From Oscillospiraceae bacterium (lineage in GTDB: Bacteria > Bacillota > Clostridia > Oscillospirales > Ruminococcaceae), in NCBI GenBank assembly GCA_902798695.1, contig CADBXK010000001.1:744001-808000 (forward strand): a stretch of DNA of 64,000 nt, given 5' to 3'. The notes under the pieces are model-generated. The model searched no databases. It was not told the DNA's origin and saw only the letters and a program-made list of their open reading frames with translations. The position numbers were made by a program, and so were the translations under genes. Shown piece after piece: positions 47,219 through 55,919 of this stretch (its first letter is position 1; each line of letters starts with the position of its first letter).

Positions 47219-49096
47219 ATGGAATATGTATTAGAAGATATGGAAGTAGCTGTTTTGGGAGCTGGTCACGCGGGAGTTGAGGCGGCATTGGCTTCGGCAA
47301 GATTGGGATGTAAAACTATTTTGCTCACCATGTCTTTAGATCAAATAGCAAATATGCCGTGCAATCCTTCTATTGGTGGAACAGCTAAAGGACATTTGGT
47401 TAGAGAAGTAGATGCTTTGGGCGGAGAAATGGGAAAAGCAGCAGATGCAAATATGTTGCAAAGTAGAATTTTGAATCGCGGAAAAGGACCGGCTGTTCAT
47501 AGTTTACGTGCTCAGATTGATAGAAGTAGCTATCATACATATATGAAAAACGTTTTGGAAAAACAGGATAATTTGTATGTTAAGCAGGATGAGATTGTTG
47601 AAATAAGAGTTAGCGGTGGCTGTGTTGATAGTGTGGTTACCAAGTTGGGGGCTGTTATAAGGACTAAGGCGGTTATAATTTGTTGTGGAACGTATTTGGA
47701 AGGCAAAATATTTGTTGGACAATCTTCATATTATGGGGGGCCTGATGGTTCACCTGGCGCTAGAGGATTATCTGACTGCTTAAGAAAATTGGAGTTGCCA
47801 TTGCGTCGCTTTAAAACTGGAACACCGGCTAGAGTAAATAAGCGCAGCATAGATTTTGATAAGTTAGAAGTACAAAATGGTGATGAATGTATTACACCTT
47901 TTTCTTTTTCAAACAAGTTGCATTTGGAAAATAAAATAAAATGTTTTGTTGCATATACAAATGAAAAAACACATGAGGTTATTAGAAATAATTTACACAG
48001 ATCTCCATTATATAGTGGGGTTATTGAAGGTGTTGGGCCGCGTTATTGTCCATCTATTGAGGATAAAATTGTAAGGTTTGCCGATAAGCCTCGTCATCAG
48101 TTGTTCGTTGAACCGGTTGGGTTAGAAACACAAGAGATATATTTGCAAGGAATGTCTTCATCGCTTCCAGAAGATGTTCAGATTCAATTTTTAAGGACAA
48201 TTGAAGGTTTAGAAAATGTTGAAATAATGAGAAATGCATATGCAATAGAATATGATTGTTGTGACCCTGTTTTTCTTTATCCTACCTTAGAATATAAAAA
48301 AATTAGTGGTTTATATGGAGCTGGTCAGTTTAATGGTACTTCGGGATATGAAGAGGCTGCCGCTCAGGGATTGATTGCTGGTATAAATGCTGTTAGAAAA
48401 ATACAGGGTAAATCTGAATTTGTTTTAGATAGGGCATCGTCTTACATTGGAACGTTAATTGATGATTTGGTTACTAAAGGCTGCACAGATCCTTACAGGA
48501 TGATGACAGCAAGAAGTGAATATAGATTGTTATTAAGACAGGATAATGCCGATGAAAGATTAACGCCTTTGGGATATGAGATAGGGCTTATTAGCAAAGA
48601 ACAATATGATGTGTTTTTAGAAAAGCAGGAAAAAATAAAACAAGAAAAAAACAGAATTTTTAATGTTACAATCAAACCTTCAAAAGAATTAAATGAGGAA
48701 TTTGTTTCTAGGGGAACCTCTGAATTAAAGCAGTCTCAAAAAATGGGTGAGTTAATTAAACGTCCTCAGCTTGGTTATAGCGTTTTGGAAAAATATGATG
48801 ACAATATGCCAGAAGATTTACCTTTGGAAGTTAAAGAACAGGTTGAGATTAGTTTGAAATATGAAGGATATATAAAAAAACAACAGCAAAAAGTTAATGC
48901 TATGAGAAAATTGGAAGTTAAGAAGTTGCCTGCAGATGTGGATTATAGTTGTGTTGATGGGTTGCGATTGGAAGCAAGAGAAAAACTAAACAAAATAAAG
49001 CCTATAAATTTAGGACAAGCTTCACGAATATCCGGAGTTAATCCGGCTGATATTGCGGTTTTAAACATTTGGTTAAAACAACGAGGTGTTTTATAG
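47219..49096 (+). CDS. mnmG: tRNA modification FAD enzyme MnmG (GidA)
   Basis: About 625 residues. The ATG at 47219 has GGAG nine bases upstream; one 15 bases earlier is possible. The FAD site is [17 protein letters not shown], and [20 protein letters not shown] and [17 protein letters not shown] are family signatures. It works with MnmE. Its stop is directly followed by the rsmG ATG. Confidence 0.95.
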   Translation: MEYVLEDMEVAVLGAGHAGVEAALASARLGCKTILLTMSLDQIANMPCNPSIGGTAKGHLVREVDALGGEMGKAADANMLQSRILNRGKGPAVHSLRAQIDRSSYHTYMKNVLEKQDNLYVKQDEIVEIRVSGGCVDSVVTKLGAVIRTKAVIICCGTYLEGKIFVGQSSYYGGPDGSPGARGLSDCLRKLELPLRRFKTGTPARVNKRSIDFDKLEVQNGDECITPFSFSNKLHLENKIKCFVAYTNEKTHEVIRNNLHRSPLYSGVIEGVGPRYCPSIEDKIVRFADKPRHQLFVEPVGLETQEIYLQGMSSSLPEDVQIQFLRTIEGLENVEIMRNAYAIEYDCCDPVFLYPTLEYKKISGLYGAGQFNGTSGYEEAAAQGLIAGINAVRKIQGKSEFVLDRASSYIGTLIDDLVTKGCTDPYRMMTARSEYRLLLRQDNADERLTPLGYEIGLISKEQYDVFLEKQEKIKQEKNRIFNVTIKPSKELNEEFVSRGTSELKQSQKMGELIKRPQLGYSVLEKYDDNMPEDLPLEVKEQVEISLKYEGYIKKQQQKVNAMRKLEVKKLPADVDYSCVDGLRLEAREKLNKIKPINLGQASRISGVNPADIAVLNIWLKQRGVL

Positions 49097-49807
49097 ATGA
49101 TAGATAAAAATTTATTAAGTCAAGAATGTTTAAAATATGATATCGAATTGACAAACGATCAAATTAACTATTTGGATGATTTTTCTGAAATATTAATTGA
49201 ATGGAATGAAAAATTTAATTTGACTGCAATAACGGAGTCAGATCAAATAGTGTATAAACATTTAATTGATAGTTTGTTAGTTTTGAAATCAATCGATTTA
49301 AAGGAAAACTCTAGTTTGGCAGATATTGGAACAGGTGCGGGTTTTCCTTCTACACCAATATCTATTGTTAGAAAAGATATTAATGTAACACAAATCGATA
49401 GTTTAAGAAAAAGAGTTGGCTTTTTACAGCATGTTTCTGATCATTTTAATCTTAATATAAAAGCTATTCACGGTAGAGCGGAAGAATTGGGCAGAAAAAA
49501 TGAATATAGAGAACAGTTTGAATATGTTACTGCCAGAGCAGTTGCACCACTAAATAAATTAGCTGAGTATTGTTTGCCGCTCGTTAAAATTGATGGCTTT
49601 TTTGTTGCTATGAAAGGGTTGGAATATAAATCTGAAATAGAAGATTCTAAAAAAGCTATTAGTGTTTTGGGTGGAGCAATTGAAGAAATTAAAAGTTTTA
49701 AGTTGCCAGATTTAAGCACTAGAACTATAATTTTAATAAAAAAAATATCGCATACTCCGACAAAATATCCTAGGAATTCTGGTAAAATATCAAAAAATCC
49801 TATTTGA
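49097..49807 (+). CDS. rsmG: 16S rRNA m7G527 methyltransferase RsmG
   Basis: 236 residues. The SAM site is ADIGTGAGFPSTPISIV, followed by DSLRKRVGFLQHV and VTARAVAPLNKLAEY. The ATG touches the mnmG stop, implying coupling. It methylates G527 of 16S rRNA. Confidence 0.95.
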   Translation: MIDKNLLSQECLKYDIELTNDQINYLDDFSEILIEWNEKFNLTAITESDQIVYKHLIDSLLVLKSIDLKENSSLADIGTGAGFPSTPISIVRKDINVTQIDSLRKRVGFLQHVSDHFNLNIKAIHGRAEELGRKNEYREQFEYVTARAVAPLNKLAEYCLPLVKIDGFFVAMKGLEYKSEIEDSKKAISVLGGAIEEIKSFKLPDLSTRTIILIKKISHTPTKYPRNSGKISKNPI

Positions 49808-49952
49808 TTTGTCTGAAATTTTTAACTGTGGTCGAAAATTGCGATGAAAAATTCTGGATATATTATCTTTCTTTTGATATACTTTAAACATGCAAAAATA
49901 ATTTGTTTGTGTTTGAAAAACCTGGTTGTTATATCATTAAAGAAAGGATAAT

Positions 49953-50768
49953 ATGGATATGAAACTTTTTACCAAGGAAAAAGCTATAAATCATGTTGTT
50001 TTATTGTCAATAAGTGATATATTCGCAAACCCGGCACAACCTAGAACAATTTTTGAGTTGCAAGATTTAGAAAATTTGGCGGAAAGTATTAAGTATAACG
50101 GGATTTTACAGCCACTAACTGTTAGGGTTAATTCTAAAAATAAATATGAATTGGTTTCTGGAGAACGCAGACTAAAAGCAGCGAAGATGGCGGGGAAAAA
50201 TGAGGTGCCGTGTATTGTTTTAAAAACAGATTCAGCTCAGTCTGCAATTTTTGCTTTAATTGAAAATATACAAAGAAAAGATTTGAATTATTTTGAAGAA
50301 GCGGTTGCAATTAGTAAACTTATTGAAAAATGGAATGTTACGCAAGAAGAAGCTGCGACAAAACTTGGCAAAGCTCAGTCAACTATTGCAAATAAAATAC
50401 GGTTACTGAAATTTAATGAGAATCAAAGACTTAAAATGCTAAACAATGGATTAACTGAGAGGCATGCGAGGGCTTTGTTGAAATTACCCGACGATCAGTC
50501 TATAGATAAGGCAATACACTATATAACCAGCAAGCGGTTGAATGTTAAACAAACAGAAGATTATATAAATGATTTCCTACAACAAGAAACTAAAGAACCG
50601 ACTCCTAAATTTATTCCTGTAATTAAAGATGTGCGAATTTTTTTTAATACTATAGATAAAGCTGTTAAAACTATGCACAAGGCTGGAATTATGGCAAAAA
50701 TAAAAAGAGAAGACAGCGAAGAATATATACAATATACAGTTAAAATTCCAAACGCTTTTACAAAATAA
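49953..50768 (+). CDS. noc: Nucleoid occlusion protein Noc (ParB family)
   Basis: 271 residues. The ParB-type N-terminus carries NPAQPRTIFE, GILQPLTVR and SGERRLKAAKMAG; an HTH follows (TQEEAATKLGKAQSTIANKI). Position between rsmG and parA is that of Noc, which arose from ParB. The DNA-binding helices differ in detail from those of the ParB at 51793. It prevents division over the nucleoid in Bacillus; a second ParB role cannot be excluded. AAAGGAT precedes the start. Confidence 0.85.
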   Translation: MDMKLFTKEKAINHVVLLSISDIFANPAQPRTIFELQDLENLAESIKYNGILQPLTVRVNSKNKYELVSGERRLKAAKMAGKNEVPCIVLKTDSAQSAIFALIENIQRKDLNYFEEAVAISKLIEKWNVTQEEAATKLGKAQSTIANKIRLLKFNENQRLKMLNNGLTERHARALLKLPDDQSIDKAIHYITSKRLNVKQTEDYINDFLQQETKEPTPKFIPVIKDVRIFFNTIDKAVKTMHKAGIMAKIKREDSEEYIQYTVKIPNAFTK

Positions 50769-50802
50769 AATAGTTGTTGATTTGCTTAAAATAGCAATTT
50801 GT

Positions 50803-50838
50803 AAGTAATGTTTCACGTGAAACATTACTTCTTTTTTT
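50803..50838 (+). terminator. parS-containing 28-bp palindrome with T-run, possible noc terminator
   Basis: The parS core at 50809-50824 (TGTTTCACGTGAAACA) is extended by AAGTAA / TTACTT into a perfect 28-base palindrome. CTTTTTTT follows immediately, as in an intrinsic terminator. It lies 35 bases past the noc stop. It may serve both roles. Confidence 0.5.
50809..50824. promoter_or_regulatory. parS site 1
   Basis: TGTTTCACGTGAAACA is a perfect 16-bp parS palindrome, the ParB loading site, upstream of parA. Confidence 0.95.
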
Positions 50839-50863
50839 ATAAACAAATAATCTTAAGATTTAG

Positions 50864-50879
50864 TGTTTCACGTGAAACA
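50864..50879. promoter_or_regulatory. parS site 2
   Basis: A second exact TGTTTCACGTGAAACA, 55 bases from the first. The pair near parAB marks the centromere-like region close to the origin. Confidence 0.95.
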
Positions 50880-50933
50880 TTTTGGAATATGTAGAAAAAC
50901 GACATAATATCAAACTTAAACTGCTAAAAAATA

Positions 50934-50961
50934 TTGAATTAAAAATGATATGTGGTATAAT
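50934..50961 (+). promoter_or_regulatory. Promoter of parAB-serS
   Basis: TTGAAT and TATAAT are separated by 16 bases, about 50 bases before the parA start. Confidence 0.6.
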
Positions 50962-51014
50962 TAAATTTAATTGGAGTATAAGTATTAATTTTTATTGTGC
51001 TGGAAGGTGATGTT

Positions 51015-51806
51015 TTGGGTAGAATTATTTCTATAGTTAACCAAAAAGGGGGAGTTGGCAAAACAACAACATCTGTTAATTTAACTGCTGCTGTTGGTTT
51101 GGAAAAAAAGAAAACATTGCTTGTTGATCTTGATCCTCAAGGAAATTCCACCAGTGGAATGGGTATATTAAAAAAACAGGTTAAAGGTTCTATTTATGAT
51201 GTGCTTATTGACAACCAACCTGTAGATTCTATTATTGTTAAAACTGATTTTAAAAATGTAGATGTTGTGCCTTCTGGAATTGAATTGGCTGGTGCTGAAA
51301 TTGAAATGGTTGAATTAAAAGAGCGAACTTTTCTGTTGAAGTATGCACTTTCAAGCATTAAAGAAAAATATGACTATATATTTATAGATTGTCCGCCTTC
51401 GTTGGGAATATTAACACTCAATGCTTTAACTGCTAGTGATTCGATATTGATTCCTATTCAGTGTGAATATTATGCGTTAGAAGGGTTGTCTCAACTCGTG
51501 TCTACTGTAAGACAAGTTAAAAAATTATATAACCCATTGTTAGATATTGAGGGTGTTTTGTTTACAATGTATGATAGTAGGTTGAAGTTGACTATGCAGG
51601 TTGTGGGAGAAGTAAAAAAATATTTTGAAAAGAAAGTTTATAAGTCAGTTATACCCAAAAATGTCCGATTGTCTGAAGCTCCTAGCTATGGTGAACCTGT
51701 TGCGTATTATGACAAGCATTCTAAAGGGGCAAAAGCATATAAAGATTTAGCAAAAGAAATTTTGAAAAAACACAAAAAACAGAAAGGAATGGTTGGAGTT
51801 GGCTAG
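51015..51806 (+). CDS. parA: Chromosome partition ATPase ParA (Soj)
   Basis: About 263 residues starting at a TTG at 51015 that follows GGAAGGTGATG. The deviant Walker A is NQKGGVGKTTT; also seen are LVDLDPQGN and IDCPPSLG. It drives origin segregation and, in Bacillus, regulates DnaA. The 3' end overlaps parB by 14 bases. Confidence 0.95.
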   Translation: MGRIISIVNQKGGVGKTTTSVNLTAAVGLEKKKTLLVDLDPQGNSTSGMGILKKQVKGSIYDVLIDNQPVDSIIVKTDFKNVDVVPSGIELAGAEIEMVELKERTFLLKYALSSIKEKYDYIFIDCPPSLGILTLNALTASDSILIPIQCEYYALEGLSQLVSTVRQVKKLYNPLLDIEGVLFTMYDSRLKLTMQVVGEVKKYFEKKVYKSVIPKNVRLSEAPSYGEPVAYYDKHSKGAKAYKDLAKEILKKHKKQKGMVGVG

Positions 51807-52653
51807 AAAGAGTGGACTAGGAAAAGGATTAGACGCGTTATTTCAAGATAATATTGAAGAAACTCACAGTACAGTTATTGTGAATATATTAGATGTTGAG
51901 CCCAATAAAGAACAGCCTAGGCATAAGTTTGACGAAGAAGCTATGGCATCATTGGCGGATTCTATAAGAGAACATGGAATTATACAGCCCATTGTTGTTA
52001 GACCATTATTGGAGGGCAGATATCAGATTATAGCAGGTGAGCGTCGATGGAGAGCTTCGAGAATGGCTGGTTTAAAAGAGGTTCCAATAATAATAAAAGA
52101 TGTTGACGATAAGCAAACTATGGAAATAGCTCTAATTGAAAATTTACAGAGGGAGAATTTGAATCCAATAGAAGAAGCTAAGGGCTATTTAACGCTTATG
52201 GATGAACACAAATTGACACAAGATGAAGTTTCAAAAAGAGTCGGAAAGTCTAGAAGTGCAATTGCCAATGCTATAAGACTTTTGAGTTTGCCTGAAGAAG
52301 TAATTGTAGAACTTGAACACGGAAATTTATCTGGTGGACAAGGCAGAGCGCTTCTATCTTTAGGAGATGAGGAAACAATTAAAAATGTTGCTTCAAAAGC
52401 AATATCTAAAGGTATGAGTGTTAGAGAATTAGAAAGATTGGGAAATTCTAACAAACGAAAAGTAAAAACTGAAAAGAAAAAGTTTGTTAAGGATAATATT
52501 TATAAAGAATTAGAGATTTCTATGCAAGATGAGTTAGGCAGAAATGTGAAAATCGAGGTAACTTCCGAAGGAAAAGGTAAACTGATCTTAGATTTTTATA
52601 GCAAAGAAGAATTAATTGATATGGCGTACGCTTTGGCAAATCAAAAAAGATAA
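51793..52653 (+). CDS. parB: Chromosome partition protein ParB (Spo0J)
   Basis: 286 residues, starting at a TTG with AGAAAGGA upstream, inside the end of parA. The CTPase/N-terminal motifs are NKEQPRHKFDE, GIIQPIVVRP and GERRWRASRMAG. HTH region: TQDEVSKRVGKSRSAIANAI. It loads at parS, spreads as a CTP clamp and recruits condensin. serS follows 16 bases later. Confidence 0.95.
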   Translation: MELARKSGLGKGLDALFQDNIEETHSTVIVNILDVEPNKEQPRHKFDEEAMASLADSIREHGIIQPIVVRPLLEGRYQIIAGERRWRASRMAGLKEVPIIIKDVDDKQTMEIALIENLQRENLNPIEEAKGYLTLMDEHKLTQDEVSKRVGKSRSAIANAIRLLSLPEEVIVELEHGNLSGGQGRALLSLGDEETIKNVASKAISKGMSVRELERLGNSNKRKVKTEKKKFVKDNIYKELEISMQDELGRNVKIEVTSEGKGKLILDFYSKEELIDMAYALANQKR

Positions 52654-52668
52654 AAAGGAGAAGTATAA

Positions 52669-53946
52669 ATGTTAGATATAAAATTTGTTAGAGAAAATCC
52701 ACAGTTAGTTAAGGATAATATAGAAAAAAAATTTCAACATCAAAAATTAGAGTTGGTTGACGAAGTTTTGTCTTTAGATAAAAGATATCGTGAAGTAAAG
52801 ACTAGATGTGATCAGATTCGTGGAGACAGAAACAAGATAAGCAAACAAATAGGTGCATTAATTGGTCGGGGAGAAAAAGAAGAAGCTGAAAAGACCAAAC
52901 TTAAAGTTAAAGAAATGAACTTAGAATTAGAAGGTTTAGAAAAGGAAGAAACTGAACTTGCTCAAAAGGTAAGAAAAATAATGTTAGTAATTCCTAATAT
53001 TATTGATGAAAGTGTTCCTGTTGGAAAAGATGATAGTGAGAATGTTGAAATTGAAAAAGTTGGAGAGCCAGTAGTTCCAGATTATGAGATACCATATCAT
53101 GTTGATATAATGGAAAAGTTTAGTGGAATAGATTTGGATAGTGCTAGAAAAACTAGTGGAAACGGATTTTATTATCTTTGTGGTGATATTGCTAGGCTGC
53201 ATTCGGCAATTTTGTCATATGCTAGAGATTTTATGATAGATAGAGGCTTTACTTATTTTATACCTCCATATATGATTAGAAGTGACGTTGTTACTGGCGT
53301 TATGAGTTTTGATGAAATGGAAAATATGATGTATAAAATTGAAGGCGAAGATCTTTATTTGATTGGTACTAGTGAGCATTCTATGATTGGAAAGTTTATC
53401 AATACTTTTAACGATGAAGAAAAATTGCCGTTTAAATATACAAGTTATTCTCCTTGTTTTAGAAAAGAAGTTGGTGCACATGGCATAGAAGAGCGCGGTG
53501 TATATAGAATACATCAGTTTGAAAAACAAGAAATGGTTGTTGTGTGTAAACCGGAAGAAAGCAAAAAATATTTTGTTGAAATGCTAAATAATACAGTAGA
53601 CTTTTTCCGTTCGCTAGATATTCCTGTTAGAAAACTAGAGTGTTGTTCTGGAGATTTGGCTGATTTAAAAGTTAAAAGTATTGATGTTGAAGCTTGGTCC
53701 CCAAGGCAGAAAAAATATTTTGAAGTTGGAAGTTGTTCTAATTTGGGAGATGCACAAGCAAGAAGACTTGGAATTAGAGTTAGAACTAAAGAAGGAAATT
53801 ATTTTGCACATACACTTAATAATACTGTTGTTGCTCCCCCAAGAATGTTGATTGCCTTTTTAGAAAACAATTATAACGAAGATGGAACAGTTACAATTCC
53901 AAAGCCTTTACAAATTTATATGGGTGGAAAAACTGAAATAAAATAA
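52669..53946 (+). CDS. serS: Seryl-tRNA synthetase
   Basis: 425 residues: an N-terminal coiled-coil arm (to ~110) and a class II core. The motif 2 region reads PCFRKEVGAHGIEERGVYRI then HQFEKQEM, motif 3 HTLNNTVVAPPRMLIAFLEN. The TSEHS and LNNTVVAPPR variants differ from the common bacterial TAEVP and LNGSGLAVGR, so this is a divergent SerS type. It charges tRNA-Ser. AAGGAG precedes the ATG. No T-box leader is visible. Confidence 0.92.
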   Translation: MLDIKFVRENPQLVKDNIEKKFQHQKLELVDEVLSLDKRYREVKTRCDQIRGDRNKISKQIGALIGRGEKEEAEKTKLKVKEMNLELEGLEKEETELAQKVRKIMLVIPNIIDESVPVGKDDSENVEIEKVGEPVVPDYEIPYHVDIMEKFSGIDLDSARKTSGNGFYYLCGDIARLHSAILSYARDFMIDRGFTYFIPPYMIRSDVVTGVMSFDEMENMMYKIEGEDLYLIGTSEHSMIGKFINTFNDEEKLPFKYTSYSPCFRKEVGAHGIEERGVYRIHQFEKQEMVVVCKPEESKKYFVEMLNNTVDFFRSLDIPVRKLECCSGDLADLKVKSIDVEAWSPRQKKYFEVGSCSNLGDAQARRLGIRVRTKEGNYFAHTLNNTVVAPPRMLIAFLENNYNEDGTVTIPKPLQIYMGGKTEIK

Positions 53947-53952
53947 AATTAA

Positions 53953-53992
53953 AAAGAGACTGCAATATTTATTAAAACATTGCAGTCTCTTT
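53953..53992. terminator. Bidirectional terminator between serS and GH13 gene
   Basis: AAAGAGACTGCAAT and ATTGCAGTCTCTTT are exact complements around a 12-base loop, flanked by A- and T-rich runs. It serves convergent genes. Confidence 0.85.
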
Positions 53993-53996
53993 GAAT

Positions 53997-55874
53997 TTAC
54001 ATATTTAATGTTTTTGTGAACACAGCAAATGAATATGGGGGTAATAAAATGCTATTATTTTTGTGTTTTCCATGAACACATTGATATTTATTGAGCTTTA
54101 TATTTGAATTTAACTCCGTATTTAAGGAATAGTCGTTGGGGTTCAGAATAAAAATTGTTGAATAATCTTTGTTTTGCCTATTAAAAGCTATGGTATCTGC
54201 TGAAGATGTAATGAATTCAATGGAACCATTTGATAAAACCGGTAATTTTTTTCTGAGTTTACCAAGCAATCTTGCGAAGTGTAATATGTTTTTATCTTCT
54301 TGACCCCATGGATAGCACTTTCTGTTAAATGGATCTTTATATCCTTGAACGCCAACCTCGTCTCCATAGTATATGCAAGGGGAACCTGGCAAAAAATATT
54401 GCAAAGCCATCGCACATTTTAACATATTTATTCCGAGTTCATATTGATAAATTGAAAGAACATTTTCGAACTGCCATTGTCTGTCATTTTGTTCGGGAGC
54501 TCCGGCTAATGCAGTGATTGCTCTTGTTATATCGTGAGTTGAGAGAGAATTCATACACACATTTAATATTTCAGCAGGGTAGTTTTCAACTATTGTCATA
54601 ACAGAATTTTCAAACAAATATTTATCTTTGTCTTTAACATATGATATTATAGCGTGTCTGAAAGGGTAGTTCATTACGCCATCTAATTGATCACCCAAAA
54701 AATATTTTTTTATTTTACCGTATGCCATTTTATTAGACGCATCTTCCCAAACTTCACCTATTAAAAGTTTGTCTTCTCCTTCAGATTTAACAGCTTTTCT
54801 TATTTCTTCAACAAAGTGATCTGGGAGTTCGTCAACAACGTCTAGTCGAAAACCTGAGGCGCCAAGACGTAGCCACTTTTTGATTATTCCATTATCACTG
54901 CACAAAAAATCTATAAATTCATCATTAGATTTATTTATGGTTGGCAACGTTGAAAATCCCCACCAAGAATGATAATGATCAGGAAAACTGGAAAAATCAT
55001 ACCAAGAATAATATGGACTTTGTTTTGAATTATATGCTCCAATAGAAGAATATCTATTTTTTTTGTTGAAATATATACTATCATCACCGGTATGGTTAAA
55101 AACGCCATCTAAAATTATTGAAATATTTTTTTCTTTAGCTGATGAGCATAAATTAGAAAAATCTTCTTCTGTTCCAAGCAAGGGGTCGATTTTCATATAA
55201 TTTGCAGTGTTATATCTGTGACTCGAATGAGCTTCGAAAATAGGATTTAAATATATTATATTAACGCCTAATGATTTTAAATATGGTAGTTTTTGCTGAA
55301 TTCCTTTTAAATCCCCACAAAAATAATCATTATTTAGTATTTCTCCTTGTTTGTTAGGCAAGAAACTAGGTGTATTGCCCCAGTCAGAACGCAAAATGCG
55401 GTCGGTTGGAACATTTTTTTTCTTTTCATTACTATAATAAAAACGATCGGGGAAGATCTGATAATATATTCCCCCTTTAACAAAATCAGGAGTTTTCATG
55501 TTCTCTTTAAAAACTGTTAATTGAAAACTTGCTCCAGAATGGTTAGATAAATATCCGGTTCCATCTAAATTTTTGTGAACATATGTTGTTGAAGAGTCTT
55601 TCTGTATTTTGAAATAATAGAATAATATACCTGTGCTTTGGGGAGTAAAATATCCTGTATATTTCAATGTGTTATATGTGGTTTTATCATAGGATAACTC
55701 GATATCTTTAACAAAACCTTCATGATCGTAAAAGCATATATATGCATTGGAAAAAGAAAATTCTAATGGTAACTCAATAGTGAATTTTATTTTTGTATTA
55801 ACCTCAACAGCTCCAAACGGTTTTTTATATTTTAAACTTCGACTGTTATATATGCAGTTCATTGTTTTTTTCAC
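53997..55874 (-). CDS. GH13 alpha-glucan hydrolase (cyclomaltodextrinase/neopullulanase-like)
   Basis: 625 residues. An N-terminal beta-sandwich (to ~120) precedes the (beta/alpha)8 barrel. GH13 conserved regions are present: DGVFNHTGDD; GFRLDVVDELPDHF with the nucleophile Asp; LIGEVWED with the acid Glu; NSLSTHDITR with the third acid. KGIQQKLPYLKSLGVNIIYL and YGDEVGVQGYKDPFNRKCYP are typical of cyclomaltodextrinase and neopullulanase types. No signal peptide, so it should act in the cytoplasm on maltodextrins. It is 45 bases after glgP and likely co-transcribed. Confidence 0.87.
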   Translation of the reverse strand: MKKTMNCIYNSRSLKYKKPFGAVEVNTKIKFTIELPLEFSFSNAYICFYDHEGFVKDIELSYDKTTYNTLKYTGYFTPQSTGILFYYFKIQKDSSTTYVHKNLDGTGYLSNHSGASFQLTVFKENMKTPDFVKGGIYYQIFPDRFYYSNEKKKNVPTDRILRSDWGNTPSFLPNKQGEILNNDYFCGDLKGIQQKLPYLKSLGVNIIYLNPIFEAHSSHRYNTANYMKIDPLLGTEEDFSNLCSSAKEKNISIILDGVFNHTGDDSIYFNKKNRYSSIGAYNSKQSPYYSWYDFSSFPDHYHSWWGFSTLPTINKSNDEFIDFLCSDNGIIKKWLRLGASGFRLDVVDELPDHFVEEIRKAVKSEGEDKLLIGEVWEDASNKMAYGKIKKYFLGDQLDGVMNYPFRHAIISYVKDKDKYLFENSVMTIVENYPAEILNVCMNSLSTHDITRAITALAGAPEQNDRQWQFENVLSIYQYELGINMLKCAMALQYFLPGSPCIYYGDEVGVQGYKDPFNRKCYPWGQEDKNILHFARLLGKLRKKLPVLSNGSIEFITSSADTIAFNRQNKDYSTIFILNPNDYSLNTELNSNIKLNKYQCVHGKHKNNSILLPPYSFAVFTKTLNM

Positions 55875-55919
55875 CTAACCTTTAAAAAACACCTTAATAA
55901 AAGAACAATAGGGAAAATG

